The notes under the pieces were generated by a model. That model was not told the DNA's origin, searched no databases, and saw only the letters and a program-made list of their open reading frames with translations. Source: GCA-002050365 sp964237235 (GTDB lineage: Bacteria > Acidobacteriota > Blastocatellia > Pyrinomonadales > Pyrinomonadaceae). Taken from it: a stretch of DNA of 64,000 nt. Shown here piece after piece: positions 1 through 8,902 of the stretch (position 1 is the stretch's first letter; the number at the start of each line of letters is the position of its first letter). The position numbers and the translations under genes are program-made. The DNA lies in assembly GCA_964237235.1 (NCBI GenBank), contig CAXSGY010000012.1:1-64000 (forward strand), written 5' to 3'.

Positions 1-83
1 GAAAACTTTCATTTGCCTTGCTTTTGTTAGTTTTCTACTCTTGATTCACATAAATTATCGAAACTATCCGGGCGACGGAGACA

Positions 84-1121
84 TTGCAAACGCCTGTTTT
101 GGATTTGTCCAAATGTGATTTGAGAGATTTGATGAAACAAGTCTGTCAAATGAAATGGCTGACGGAACTCAATCTGGCGCATTGTCACATTGACATTCTG
201 CCCGGTGAATTCGGGAATTTGATTAATCTGACCAAACTGAATTTGTCGGAAAATCAACTGTCCGGTTTGCCGGAATCATTCATTAATTTGACGCGCCTGC
301 AATTCTTAAATTTAACCCGCGCCGGTTATGAATTCAGACTTTCCGCGCCGCTCGAGCAATTCGTCAATCAAATATCGGAAGTTATTTGGGAGGATAAACC
401 GCCGCCCGTTTCCGTGGCGGCGTATATCGCTTTTTCGGATTCCGACAGCCCGAATCTGTGGCTCGAATGGATCAAGGACGCACTGAAACTTTACAACGAC
501 GCTTTTAATATGGAAGAGCGTGGCGGCAACGGAAAAGAATCGCGCGCCAGAGCCGATCAGGAAATCGGCGGGATTTTCGCGCAGTTTTATGAAATGAAGG
601 AAATATTCCCCGAATTTTACGACGATTTTAAGGAACGACGGTTTTATGAGTCAAATCGTGAATCGGAAAAAACGATTGAAGGCAATCCGTTCCGACTGCC
701 GACCAGAGACGACGATGAATGGCTCGTCAATTTTTCAATTTCGAGAGATGATTTGCCGCCGCTGCATTTGATTGACGAAATCTCGCGCGGTCGCCGAATT
801 TTTGCGATTAACACCGAAACCCGGCAAAAGTCGGAAGTGTTTTGGGGCGGTTACGGCGGCGTTACCGTTTCGAATACGCCTTACGAGGCGGACGATTATT
901 ATTTCGCCGATTGCGAAGCGACGCTTTTACAAGCGGGCGAAGAACGATTCTATGTGCGAATCGAGGAAGACGGCTGGGGCGGAACTAATAACAAATGGTT
1001 CGTCAGCGAAGACGGCGGCGCGGTTTGGCACAATCAGCCGAATTTGACCTTTCAATGGCTGGAAAATAATTATCGCCGTTGGCGCGAACTGAGCTATCTC
1101 GCGCGCCGCAAGAAAAATTGA
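84..1121 (+). CDS. Leucine-rich repeat protein
   Basis: The first 85 residues hold about four leucine-rich repeats of the LxxLxLxxCxLxxLP type, a fold that usually binds proteins. The remaining 260 residues are acidic and aromatic, have no signal peptide or membrane segment, and I do not recognise a domain in them; the last part has several Trp and Gly residues. The start used is a TTG. The frame is open back to position 54 with no ATG or GTG, and the residues before the TTG would also fit the lead-in of an LRR domain. The true N-terminus is therefore uncertain and may be lost to a frameshift near the window edge. The gene is followed by 147 bp before lon. Function unknown; probably a cytoplasmic protein-interaction protein. 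Confidence 0.7.
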   Translation: MQTPVLDLSKCDLRDLMKQVCQMKWLTELNLAHCHIDILPGEFGNLINLTKLNLSENQLSGLPESFINLTRLQFLNLTRAGYEFRLSAPLEQFVNQISEVIWEDKPPPVSVAAYIAFSDSDSPNLWLEWIKDALKLYNDAFNMEERGGNGKESRARADQEIGGIFAQFYEMKEIFPEFYDDFKERRFYESNRESEKTIEGNPFRLPTRDDDEWLVNFSISRDDLPPLHLIDEISRGRRIFAINTETRQKSEVFWGGYGGVTVSNTPYEADDYYFADCEATLLQAGEERFYVRIEEDGWGGTNNKWFVSEDGGAVWHNQPNLTFQWLENNYRRWRELSYLARRKKN

Positions 1122-1268
1122 CAAAAACAATTTGCCGTTAAACTTCTGAGAAGCATAATTTACAAGTTCCGAATTTCTTCCTTAACCTGATTCTTAAGCG
1201 GGCAAAAGCGCAGCCTCAAATAGCTGACCTTTGCCCTTTCCTCCGTTTTTACTTAACATCAATACTAT

Positions 1269-3692
1269 ATGAACGAAATTGAAGATTTCTCTGACAAAAT
1301 CGGGGAAGCCGAATTTAACGATTCGCAAATGAGCATTCCGCCGGAACTGCCCGTGCTGCCTCTGCGCGATATTGTCATTTATCCGTTTATGATTGTGCCG
1401 CTCTTTATTTCACGCGATAAATCAATCCGCGCGGTTGACGAGGCTTTGAGCCAAAACCGGATGATTTTTCTCGTCTCGCAGAAGGATTTGGACAAGGAAG
1501 AACCGGCGCAGGAAGATTTATACAAAGTCGGCACGGTCGCCGTGATTATGCGAATGTTGAAATTGCCCGACGGCAGAATTCGCATTTTGATTCAAGGCTT
1601 GAGCCGCGCCCGCGTCGAATCAATCAACGCCGGACACGATTACGTCAGAGGCAGTCTCGTCCCGATTCCCGAACCGTTGCCGCCGACCAATTCGCTGGAA
1701 GTCGAAGCTCTGATTCGCAACGTCCGCGCTTCGATGGAACGCGCCGCCAATTTAGGCAAAAACATCTCGCCGGAAGTTTTGGCGATTATCGCCAACCTGG
1801 ACGACGCGGGTCGCTTAGCCGATTTGTCGGCATCGAATCTCGAATTAAAAGTCGAGGACGCGCAAAGCGTTTTAGACATTTTCGATCCGACTCTCAGATT
1901 GAGGCGCGTCAACGATTTATTGAGCAAGGAAATTGACGTTTTGACCGTTCAGCAGGAAATCAACACGCAGGCGCGCGCCGATATTGACCGCTCGCAGCGC
2001 GAATATTTTTTGCGCCAGCAATTAAAGGCGATTCAGTCGGAACTCGGCGAGGGGAACGAGCTTTTCGAGGAAGTCGAACAATACCGCGACAAAATCTTAA
2101 AAGCGAAAATGCCCGCGCACGCCGAAGAAGAAGCGCTGCGGCAGTTGAAAAAACTCGAGCGAATGCACCCGGACACGGCGGAAACGGCGACTTTGCGAAA
2201 CTGGCTCGACATTATGACCGATTTGCCCTGGTCAATTTCGTCGAAGGACAACCTGAATCTGAAAAAAGCCGAACGGATTCTGGACGAAGACCATTACGGG
2301 CTTGAGCGCGTCAAGGAAAGAATTATCGAAGCTCTGGCGGTTCGCAAACTTTTGGAAAAACCGAAAGGCTCGATTTTATGTCTCGTCGGACCGCCGGGCG
2401 TTGGTAAAACTTCGCTCGGACGCTCGATTGCCCGCGCCTTAAATCGAAAATTCGTGCGCCTTTCCTTGGGCGGTTTGCACGACGAAGCGGAAATTCGCGG
2501 ACACCGCCGCACCTACGTCGGCGCGATGCCGGGCAGAATTATCCAAGCGATTCAGCAGGCGGAAACGATAAATCCGCTGATTATGCTCGACGAAATTGAT
2601 AAAGTCGGCGCGGATTTTCGCGGTGATCCGTCGAGTGCGCTGCTGGAAGTTCTCGACCCGGAACAAAATTCGACGTTCCGCGACAATTATCTGAACTTAA
2701 CATTCGATTTGTCGAACGCGATGTTTATGACGACGGCGAACGTTCTGGACACGATTCAGCCCGCTCTGCGCGATAGAATGGAAATTATCCAGCTTTCCGG
2801 CTACACCGAAGAGGAAAAGCTCGAAATCGCCCGGCGGCATCTCGTTCCGAAACAAGTCGAAGAAAACGGTTTGGACAAACCGGACGTTAAATTCGACCGC
2901 AAAGCCTTACAAAAAATCGTCGGCGAATACACGCAGGAAGCAGGACTTCGGCAATTAGAAAGGGAAATCGGCAAAATTTGCCGCAAAGTCGCCCGCCGGA
3001 AAGCCGAACTCGAAACGGATTTTGAAGAAGTTAGAGTAACGGCGAGCAACATCATAGATTTTTTGCGCGCGCCGAAGATTTTTCCCGAAACCGCGCTCAA
3101 AAAAGACGAAATCGGCACGGTGACCGGCTTGGCTTGGACGGCGGTCGGCGGCGATATTTTGTTTATCGAAGCCTTAAAAACCAAAGGCAAAGGCAAGCTG
3201 CAATTAACCGGACAGCTCGGCGAAGTAATGCAGGAATCGGCGCAGGCGGCGTTTTCGTTCGCCAAGGCGCGCGCCGCCGAACTCGGCATCGAAGACGACG
3301 CTTTCGAGAAATACGACATACACATACATCTGCCCGAAGGCGCGATTCCGAAGGACGGACCTTCCGCCGGAATCACTCTGGCGACCGCCATTGTCTCGGT
3401 TTTAGCGCAGCGTGCCGTGCGAAAAGACGTGGCGATGACCGGCGAAATCACTTTAAGGGGCAACGTGCTGCCCGTCGGCGGAGTCAAAGAAAAATTGCTG
3501 GCAGCGAGACGGGCGCGCATTAAAACGGTGATTCTGCCCGCGCCGAACCGCCGCGATTTAGAGGATTTACCTCGGGAAGTTCGCAATGATTTGAACTTTA
3601 TATTCGTTGAACACGTGCGCGAAGTTTTCCGCGAGGCTTTGCGCGACCGAACGCCGACCGCTCCGAAGGCAAAGGCGCGGACGGCGAAATAG
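1269..3692 (+). CDS. lon: ATP-dependent protease Lon
   Basis: This is the cytoplasmic serine protease La, which unfolds and degrades damaged and regulatory proteins using ATP. At 807 aa it has the usual length. It carries the N-terminal LON substrate domain (about residues 25-215), a coiled middle region, the AAA+ module with Walker A GPPGVGKT at 374-381 and Walker B LIMLDEID at 437-444, and the C-terminal protease domain. The catalytic dyad is Ser699 (in KDGPSAG) and Lys742 (in GGVKEK); the 43-residue spacing equals that of the E. coli enzyme. The start is ATG at 1269 with no clear Shine-Dalgarno sequence. It is transcribed alone, and the nearest downstream gene is 224 bp away. An imperfect stem (GGGCAAA/TTTGCCC at 1200-1236) lies upstream but I cannot assign it a role. 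Confidence 0.97.
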   Translation: MNEIEDFSDKIGEAEFNDSQMSIPPELPVLPLRDIVIYPFMIVPLFISRDKSIRAVDEALSQNRMIFLVSQKDLDKEEPAQEDLYKVGTVAVIMRMLKLPDGRIRILIQGLSRARVESINAGHDYVRGSLVPIPEPLPPTNSLEVEALIRNVRASMERAANLGKNISPEVLAIIANLDDAGRLADLSASNLELKVEDAQSVLDIFDPTLRLRRVNDLLSKEIDVLTVQQEINTQARADIDRSQREYFLRQQLKAIQSELGEGNELFEEVEQYRDKILKAKMPAHAEEEALRQLKKLERMHPDTAETATLRNWLDIMTDLPWSISSKDNLNLKKAERILDEDHYGLERVKERIIEALAVRKLLEKPKGSILCLVGPPGVGKTSLGRSIARALNRKFVRLSLGGLHDEAEIRGHRRTYVGAMPGRIIQAIQQAETINPLIMLDEIDKVGADFRGDPSSALLEVLDPEQNSTFRDNYLNLTFDLSNAMFMTTANVLDTIQPALRDRMEIIQLSGYTEEEKLEIARRHLVPKQVEENGLDKPDVKFDRKALQKIVGEYTQEAGLRQLEREIGKICRKVARRKAELETDFEEVRVTASNIIDFLRAPKIFPETALKKDEIGTVTGLAWTAVGGDILFIEALKTKGKGKLQLTGQLGEVMQESAQAAFSFAKARAAELGIEDDAFEKYDIHIHLPEGAIPKDGPSAGITLATAIVSVLAQRAVRKDVAMTGEITLRGNVLPVGGVKEKLLAARRARIKTVILPAPNRRDLEDLPREVRNDLNFIFVEHVREVFREALRDRTPTAPKAKARTAK

Positions 3693-3811
3693 AAAGACTG
3701 AAATGGTTTGGAAAACATCGTTTATTTTGCGCCGGCTGGCTTTAAATGGTATTTTAAGAGTAGCGTTCCGCATCGGGAAAAATAATCAAGGAACAATTTA
3801 AGCAACTTTTT

Positions 3812-3839
3812 CTGACGTTCAGGCGTTAGAAATTATAAT
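3812..3839 (+). promoter_or_regulatory. Putative sigma-70 promoter of the LysM transglycosylase gene
   Basis: A perfect -10 box TATAAT (3834-3839) lies 16 bp after CTGACG (3812-3817), which matches four of six bases of TTGACA. It sits 78 bp upstream of the ATG at 3917, inside the 224-bp gap after lon. An AGGAG run at about 3899 may be the ribosome site, although it stands rather far from the start. Confidence 0.5.
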
Positions 3840-3916
3840 AATTTTTATATCAATTAGGTCGTTTTTTAACGATTCGCCCTAACCCCGAAATTTTAACAGG
3901 AGTATAGACGAACTTA

Positions 3917-5716
3917 ATGAAAACACGCCTTTATAAGGTTTTTAGCTTTACCGCATTTTTATTCTTAATATCGAATTCCTTCGTGTTCGGACAAGTTACC
4001 GATTCGACCGCGAGCGGCAGAACCGACGCGAAAACGCCGGAAACCGCGCAAGCCGAAGCTCGTTTTAATCAAATTACACAGGACGCGGGCAAACTTTTCA
4101 AAGAAGGTTTGTTCAATATGCAGGACAATCGCCGTCCGCAAGCCGGCGAAAAATTTGATAAAGCCGTCGAAGTTTTCCTGATGTCGGGCATCAACGTCAG
4201 CCGCAGCCCGAAGCTGCAAAGTTGTTACAATCAACTAATTGAAACCGTTTATCGAATGGAATTTCCTTCGAACGCGCAGCAACCGCAAATCAGAAGTCTT
4301 TCAGCGACGTGCGGCTGGTCGATTGAAAACGATTTGGCGGATAAGATCGCCAAGCTCGTCTTAACCGCGCCCGTTGAAACGAACGGTGTCGGGGCGGTCT
4401 TGACGGTCGGCGGAACGGTCGCGCAAGTCGCGCCGACGCAGGGCTTTAATGAGCAAAAATTCGAGCCTTCGCCGCTCGACGATCTGGCAAAGCTCGAACT
4501 TACGCCCGAAGAACAACAGGTTGACAGCAATCCAATCGCGCAGCAGCAATATCAATATATTCAATACGCCGTCGCCAACAAATCGCTCGGATTCAGCTTT
4601 CAGGTTCATCCGATGATTCAGCAGTTCGTTAATTATTATCGCGGTCGCGGCAGAGCGACGATGGAAACAGGGCTGTATCGTTCGGGAATGTTTATGCGAA
4701 TGGCGCGGCGGATTTTTCGCGAAGAAGGTGTGCCGGAAAACGTCGCGTGGCTCGGACAGGTCGAAAGCGCGTGGAAACCGCAGGCGATGTCGTGGGCGGC
4801 GGCTTCGGGTCTCTGGCAGTTTGTTCCGGGAACCGGCGTGCGCTTCGGACTTCGCAAAACGGCGCAGATTGACGAACGCAACAGCTTTGAAAAAGCGACG
4901 AAAGCCTCGGCGCAATACTTAAAATTCCTTGCCAATCGCTACGGCGGAAACTGGGAACTGGCGATGGCAGCCTACAATTCCGGCGAAGGCAACGTTGACC
5001 GCGCGATTCGTCGCGCCGGTGTCGCTAATTTCTGGGTCGCATACCCGTATCTGCCGCAGGAAACGCGCAATTACGTGCCGAACATTTTAGCGACGATTTT
5101 GATCGCCAATAATCCGAATCAATACGGCTTCGGTCAAGTGCGTCCCGCGCCGCAATTGATGTATGACCAGATTCGCGTTCCGGCTTCGACCAATTTGAGC
5201 ATTCTGGCGCAGGCTTCGGACACGACGGTCGAATATCTGCGTTATTTGAACCCGGAGCTTCGCACGAACGTGTCGCCGAACGAACCGTATATTATTCGCG
5301 TTCCGCCCGGCAAAGCGAACGAAGTTGTCGCGGTATTCAGAAAACTGCCGAAGGCGAGCGTCAACACGGCGAGCATCACCAAAACGGCGGCGGGCGAAAG
5401 CTGGCAGAACATCTCGAACCGCACCGGCGTTTCGGTTGAGGAATTGCAGGCGGCAAATGCCGGAAAAGCATTACCCGTCGGTAAAATAATCGTGCCGCAG
5501 GGCAATCGCGTTCAAAATACGAGCTATACACGCCCGACTACGCCGACCGCGCTGGTCAGAGCTACAGGCGTGCGCGTCGTCAAAGCCAAAACCGGCGACA
5601 CGGTGGCGACGCTCGCTTCGCGCGAAGGCGTTTCGGCGGTCGAACTCGCTAAATACAACGGGCTTCTGCCGACTTCGATTTTAGCCGCCGGACGCGAAAT
5701 CAAAATTCCGCAATAA
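3917..5716 (+). CDS. Lytic murein transglycosylase with LysM domains (MltD-like)
   Basis: A periplasmic enzyme that cleaves peptidoglycan glycan strands to 1,6-anhydromuropeptides. An N-terminal signal peptide (residues 1-25, ending ...SFVFG) is followed by a long spacer and a family 1 SLT domain at about 250-380. That domain holds the catalytic glutamate Glu283 in GQVESAW, the GLWQF motif and the AAYNSGEGNV motif typical of MltD. Two LysM modules follow (about 490-530 and 555-599), which bind N-acetylglucosamine chains and anchor the enzyme on the wall. Length (599 aa) and domain order match MltD. It is monocistronic: a candidate promoter lies upstream and a strong hairpin terminator follows 25 bp after the stop. 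Confidence 0.93.
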   Translation: MKTRLYKVFSFTAFLFLISNSFVFGQVTDSTASGRTDAKTPETAQAEARFNQITQDAGKLFKEGLFNMQDNRRPQAGEKFDKAVEVFLMSGINVSRSPKLQSCYNQLIETVYRMEFPSNAQQPQIRSLSATCGWSIENDLADKIAKLVLTAPVETNGVGAVLTVGGTVAQVAPTQGFNEQKFEPSPLDDLAKLELTPEEQQVDSNPIAQQQYQYIQYAVANKSLGFSFQVHPMIQQFVNYYRGRGRATMETGLYRSGMFMRMARRIFREEGVPENVAWLGQVESAWKPQAMSWAAASGLWQFVPGTGVRFGLRKTAQIDERNSFEKATKASAQYLKFLANRYGGNWELAMAAYNSGEGNVDRAIRRAGVANFWVAYPYLPQETRNYVPNILATILIANNPNQYGFGQVRPAPQLMYDQIRVPASTNLSILAQASDTTVEYLRYLNPELRTNVSPNEPYIIRVPPGKANEVVAVFRKLPKASVNTASITKTAAGESWQNISNRTGVSVEELQAANAGKALPVGKIIVPQGNRVQNTSYTRPTTPTALVRATGVRVVKAKTGDTVATLASREGVSAVELAKYNGLLPTSILAAGREIKIPQ

Positions 5717-5741
5717 TCTGATAAATTCTATTTATTAAACG

Positions 5742-5777
5742 AAAAAGGCTGACGATTTCAAAATCGTCAGCCTTTTT
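5742..5777. terminator. Bidirectional hairpin terminator
   Basis: A 17-bp inverted repeat, AAAAAGGCTGACGATTT pairing with its complement across a two-base centre, runs into a T tract on either strand. It follows the transglycosylase gene; the next gene converges from the other side. Confidence 0.9.
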
Positions 5778-5838
5778 CATTTTGAGAAAATAAGAGTGAC
5801 GTAGAATTTGAAGAACTCAGCCGAAAATTTTTGTCTTG

Positions 5839-5927
5839 AACTGTTCACTATTCGCTATTAACTATTCGCTGTCAAAAAAGTGAACTTGTTTTAACAGTGA
5901 AAAATTAATAGCGAATAGTGAACAGTT
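5839..5927. repeat. Heptamer array with perfect 23-bp inverted repeat
   Basis: The left arm consists of four 7-bp units, TTCACTA TTCGCTA TTAACTA TTCGCTG (5844-5871). Positions 5839-5861 are the exact reverse complement of 5905-5927, with 43 bp between. It lies between two convergent genes and contains no gene. It belongs to the heptamer-array group seen at many other gaps in this window. Confidence 0.85.
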
Positions 5928-5980
5928 TACCGCACAATAAAACGAGATTTTCAAATTTTACACAAAGACCCGCCAATTAT

Positions 5981-6505
5981 TTAGTTCTTCGTCAATTCAA
6001 CGCCCGTGGCGACAAAGGCGACTTCGGTGACTGTGCCGTCTTTATTGATATTGTCAAACTTCGCGCCGTCTTCGTTCATTAAATGATCAACTTCTTCCTT
6101 GCTCAAAGTTTTGACCGACACAATGCCTTCGGCTTTGGCGTTCAAACCGGCGGCATCGAGCGGAATAAAAAAGGCGTGATCTTTGAACTTAACGCGCACC
6201 GATTTCGCTTCTTTGCTCGGCGCGAGTTCCATCCAGCAGCCTTCCATTTTGCACGAACGTACGATTACGCCCGCGACTTGGACGGTTTTTCCGCTATATT
6301 TGTCGGGATTTTCTAAAACTTTCGCCAGCGAGACCTTTTCCGCTTTTGCCGACAAAGACGCGCCGCGCGTCATTTTGCCGTTCGCGTCGAAATTCGCCGT
6401 TTTGTCCGCGTCGGTCGGCTTCATCTCGTCCATTTTTTCCTGTCCGAAGCCCACGCCCGCCAACGCCAGAGTCAAAATTCCTAAACCTAAAAAATTTTTC
6501 ATCAT
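5981..6505 (-). CDS. Secreted DUF4920 domain protein
   Basis: A 174-aa exported protein. Residues 1-21 are a signal peptide ending in GFGQ. The C-terminal 110 residues match the DUF4920 pattern I know: a beta-rich core with VAGVIVRSCKMEGCWMEL (two Cys four residues apart followed by Trp), then a segment with conserved Phe/Val residues and the VEG-like loop. DUF4920 proteins are periplasmic, often predicted to be OB-fold, and lack a proven function; the Cys pair suggests metal or redox chemistry, which is inference. The ATG at 6505 is preceded by GGAG in good position, and a second ATG follows immediately. It is alone on the minus strand, downstream of a lipoprotein gene on the same strand. 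Confidence 0.8.
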   Translation of the reverse strand: MMKNFLGLGILTLALAGVGFGQEKMDEMKPTDADKTANFDANGKMTRGASLSAKAEKVSLAKVLENPDKYSGKTVQVAGVIVRSCKMEGCWMELAPSKEAKSVRVKFKDHAFFIPLDAAGLNAKAEGIVSVKTLSKEEVDHLMNEDGAKFDNINKDGTVTEVAFVATGVELTKN

Positions 6506-6567
6506 AAACTAAACTCCAGTAAATTTGTGCTGCGGAAATTATAGCAAAAAAATCGCCGTTTGAAATT

Positions 6568-7434
6568 CTACCAGCCCGTTATCAAAAGATTGCGGGCAGA
6601 TTTTAAGCTGATTTTTTGATACTTCGCATAAGCCGCCGCCGCGCAATTGCGAATCTGTTCGTCGGTTTCACCGTTTATCCAGCCGTCGAGCGCGTCGTGC
6701 AGAATATACGCCTCGGGAGCCATCAGATTCGATGTCCAGAGCAATGGATGTGCGCCGGTTTTCTGGAGCGGTCTAAAGAAATAACCGCGGCTCGCGCAGG
6801 CTAGAATTATCGCTTCGCGTTGGCCGTCGTCTTTTTTCGTCGGCGAATTTTCCAAACTGAAATCCATCAAGCCGTCGTGTCCGACGAAGGCGACGAGATT
6901 TGCGCCGCCGAAGATTTGCAGCGACGATTTTTGCGAGTCAAGCGTTACGTCTTCAAATTTTTCGCCTGCCGCAGCGGAAAGAAAATCGTTGATTGTTTCC
7001 TTCATTTTGCTGCCGCGATATGCGTCGGCGACCAGGTAAACATCAGCGGTATTGTGTTTGAAAACGATTCTTTGCAAAACATTCGCCTGCGGATTTTCGA
7101 TTTGCGCGATTTTTCGCCAATTTGCGCTTTTCTCGAAAAAAGTTTTCACGCCGAACGCCGCGCCCCAGTAAAGATTTTTCGCCGCGTCTTCGCCGTTGCC
7201 CAAAAAAGCCGGAACCGGCACAATGCCCTGATTTTCGTTGTCGCACAGCGCGACCAATACGTGAATGACCTTACCCGGATTTTGCTTTCTGGAGACAACT
7301 TCGATTTTCGGCGCGGGTGTCGGCGATGATTCGATGTTCGGATTAATCGTTTGAGCTTTCGCGCAGCCGGCAAGATAGAAAACTGAAATTAAAAGCACGG
7401 CGTAAAATAATTTGTTTGACATCATAAAACTCAT
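6568..7434 (-). CDS. Lipoprotein with caspase-like His and Cys motifs
   Basis: A 288-aa protein with a lipoprotein signal peptide (LAGC lipobox, Cys24), so probably membrane-anchored. I do not recognise a named family. The middle holds a predicted alternating alpha/beta pattern, then a hydrophobic strand ending in VGHDG (His186) and a second hydrophobic strand ending in IILACAS (Cys213). A strand-HG and strand-AC pair is the hallmark of clan CD cysteine peptidases (caspases, gingipains, CHAT). The 27-residue His-Cys gap is shorter than usual in those families, so peptidase activity is only a suggestion. The start could be the ATG at 7434 or the ATG at 7425; a GGAAG/GAG run lies before the latter. 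It is divergent from the gene starting at 7466. Confidence 0.65.
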   Translation of the reverse strand: MSFMMSNKLFYAVLLISVFYLAGCAKAQTINPNIESSPTPAPKIEVVSRKQNPGKVIHVLVALCDNENQGIVPVPAFLGNGEDAAKNLYWGAAFGVKTFFEKSANWRKIAQIENPQANVLQRIVFKHNTADVYLVADAYRGSKMKETINDFLSAAAGEKFEDVTLDSQKSSLQIFGGANLVAFVGHDGLMDFSLENSPTKKDDGQREAIILACASRGYFFRPLQKTGAHPLLWTSNLMAPEAYILHDALDGWINGETDEQIRNCAAAAYAKYQKISLKSARNLLITGW

Positions 7435-7465
7435 CTTCCAAACTGATTTTGGACGAATTATAGCA

Positions 7466-7993
7466 ATGAACGAAAATCGAATCCAGATAATCGGAATTTC
7501 CCTGACCGTCGTTTACGCAATTTTTATCGCGTGGCTTTACGTTACCGCGCCGAAATCGTTGGGCGAATTGCCGATTAAAGCCCAGACGACGATTGAAAAC
7601 GTCACGACGAAAACGCAAGTCGCCATCGGAACTTACGAAGTTGACCGCGCAAAGTTCGATGACGGATTAAAGGCGTTTCGCGCCGATAATTTCGTCGCGG
7701 CGCGTGATTTTTTCCAAAGAGCCGATTCGGAAAGCCGCGACGCGCGAACGCAATTTTACATCGCTTACAGCTTTTACCGGCAGGGTTTCGGCAAAATTTA
7801 CAACGACGACGCGCTGTTCAAACAAGGTTTGGAACAGACAAATCGCGTTATCGCGCTCGACAAAAACTTCAAATCCGGTGATGAAACTCTGCAAATGAAA
7901 ACGCCCGCCGAACTGAAAAATGAACTTGAAGAAGGCTTGAAAGTTACGGCAAGCGATTTTAACCCGCTCAAAGTTTTGCGCGAAAGAAAATAG
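7466..7993 (+). CDS. Membrane-anchored TPR-like protein
   Basis: 175 aa: a short cytoplasmic N-terminus, one transmembrane helix (about residues 8-25) and an extracytoplasmic part that reads as two to three degenerate TPR helices (AFRADNFVAARDFFQRA, then a FYIAYSFYRQGFG helix). I chose the ATG at 7466, where the membrane helix begins in the normal place, rather than the in-frame ATG at 7412 that would run back into the divergent promoter area. It is followed after 3 bp by a polytopic membrane protein, so the two are surely co-transcribed. Function unknown; TPR anchors usually scaffold envelope complexes. Confidence 0.7.
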   Translation: MNENRIQIIGISLTVVYAIFIAWLYVTAPKSLGELPIKAQTTIENVTTKTQVAIGTYEVDRAKFDDGLKAFRADNFVAARDFFQRADSESRDARTQFYIAYSFYRQGFGKIYNDDALFKQGLEQTNRVIALDKNFKSGDETLQMKTPAELKNELEEGLKVTASDFNPLKVLRERK

Positions 7994-7996
7994 TTT

Positions 7997-8821
7997 ATGA
8001 CAACGGAAAACTCAAACATTAAAAGCGAAAAAAACGATTTTGTCGAGACGGATTTTATTGACGGAGATTTCCTTGAAATTCCGTTAAGCGAAACCGCCGC
8101 GCACGTCAGCGAAGAATTAACCAAACTTTCACCGAAAACTAAAAGTCGCAAGCCAGAAACCAAAAACCAGATTTTCTATTTGCAATACATCGTTCTGCCG
8201 TCAATTTTTTTAACCGTCGCTTTGCTCGGCGGTCTGCGGCTCGGGCAAGCGGGCAGCGATTTTATTTTTCTTAAACCCGCGCTTATCTGTTTGATTTTCG
8301 CGGTGATTCTGCTCGTTTTATTTTTTCGCGCGGGTTTATTAAAGATCGAAGGCTGGTTTTCAGAAAATTTTTCAACCGTGCGAAACGTCGCCAATGCTTC
8401 GATTTTATTCGCGCTTTTTTTCGCGTCAGTGCAGATTTTTAATGCGCTTTTGCCGGAAAAAGGCTTGCCGTTCTGGGTGTTCGCGTTTTGTTTTTTCTGG
8501 ACGCTCTGGAACAATCTATTCGCCGAATTTCAAGGCAGACGGCTTTTGCAAAGTCTGGGCAGCGTTTTCGCGCTCGCCTTCGTCGCTAAATATCTGATTC
8601 TGGCGTATTTGACCGCGCCGGCGAATGAAAGCTGGTGGCGCGCAATTCTGGAAAATCCGACGCAGGAATTTTTCACGTATCTGTTCGATTTGCCGCGCTT
8701 TGCCAAAGGAACCGGCTACATCCAGTTTTTCACGGTGATTTTATATCTGTTCGGATTGTTTCTGTTGCCGCAAAAGTCAGAACCGCCTGCGTCAGCGGAC
8801 AGTCGGGCTGACTTATTGTAG
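7997..8821 (+). CDS. Six-TM hypothetical membrane protein with repeat-derived C-terminus
   Basis: 274 aa. The first 60 residues are hydrophilic, then about six hydrophobic segments follow (near 60-78, 90-112, 128-150, 156-176, 186-205 and 245-262). No family recognised. The last 15 codons (from about 8776) lie inside a 25-bp inverted repeat, so the C-terminal residues PPASADSRADLL come from the repeat and not from the ancestral gene; the older stop was probably near LLPQ. It is the second gene of an operon with the TPR-like protein 3 bp upstream. Confidence 0.7.
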   Translation: MTTENSNIKSEKNDFVETDFIDGDFLEIPLSETAAHVSEELTKLSPKTKSRKPETKNQIFYLQYIVLPSIFLTVALLGGLRLGQAGSDFIFLKPALICLIFAVILLVLFFRAGLLKIEGWFSENFSTVRNVANASILFALFFASVQIFNALLPEKGLPFWVFAFCFFWTLWNNLFAEFQGRRLLQSLGSVFALAFVAKYLILAYLTAPANESWWRAILENPTQEFFTYLFDLPRFAKGTGYIQFFTVILYLFGLFLLPQKSEPPASADSRADLL

Positions 8822-8902
8822 AACGATAAAGGCTCGTTGAAGATAAATGGTCATATTTCCGGCTGCCGCGGTTAGCCGTCCGCTGACGCAGAGGGTTCTG
8901 AC
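8776..8902. repeat. REP-like inverted repeat between convergent genes
   Basis: GTCAGAACC...GCGTCAGCGGAC at 8776-8800 is matched in reverse complement at 8878-8902, 23 of 25 bases. The 77-bp interior contains further GC-rich small palindromes (CGGCTGCCGCGGTTAGCCG). The stop codon of the plus-strand gene (8819-8821) lies in the interior and the minus-strand gene's stop begins at the last base (8902-8904). The form resembles a REP/BIME pair that could act as a bidirectional terminator. Confidence 0.8.

Noticed and set aside
1200..1236. GGGCAAA/TTTGCCC stem before lon as a heat-shock CIRCE or terminator
   Set aside because: The arms are only 7 bp, lack the CIRCE consensus, and the T run is interrupted; no firm role can be supported.
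2801..3718. 305-codon open frame on the minus strand inside lon
   Set aside because: It is a mirror of the lon reading frame caused by codon bias; its product is Ser/Arg-rich low-information sequence, and lon is unmistakable.
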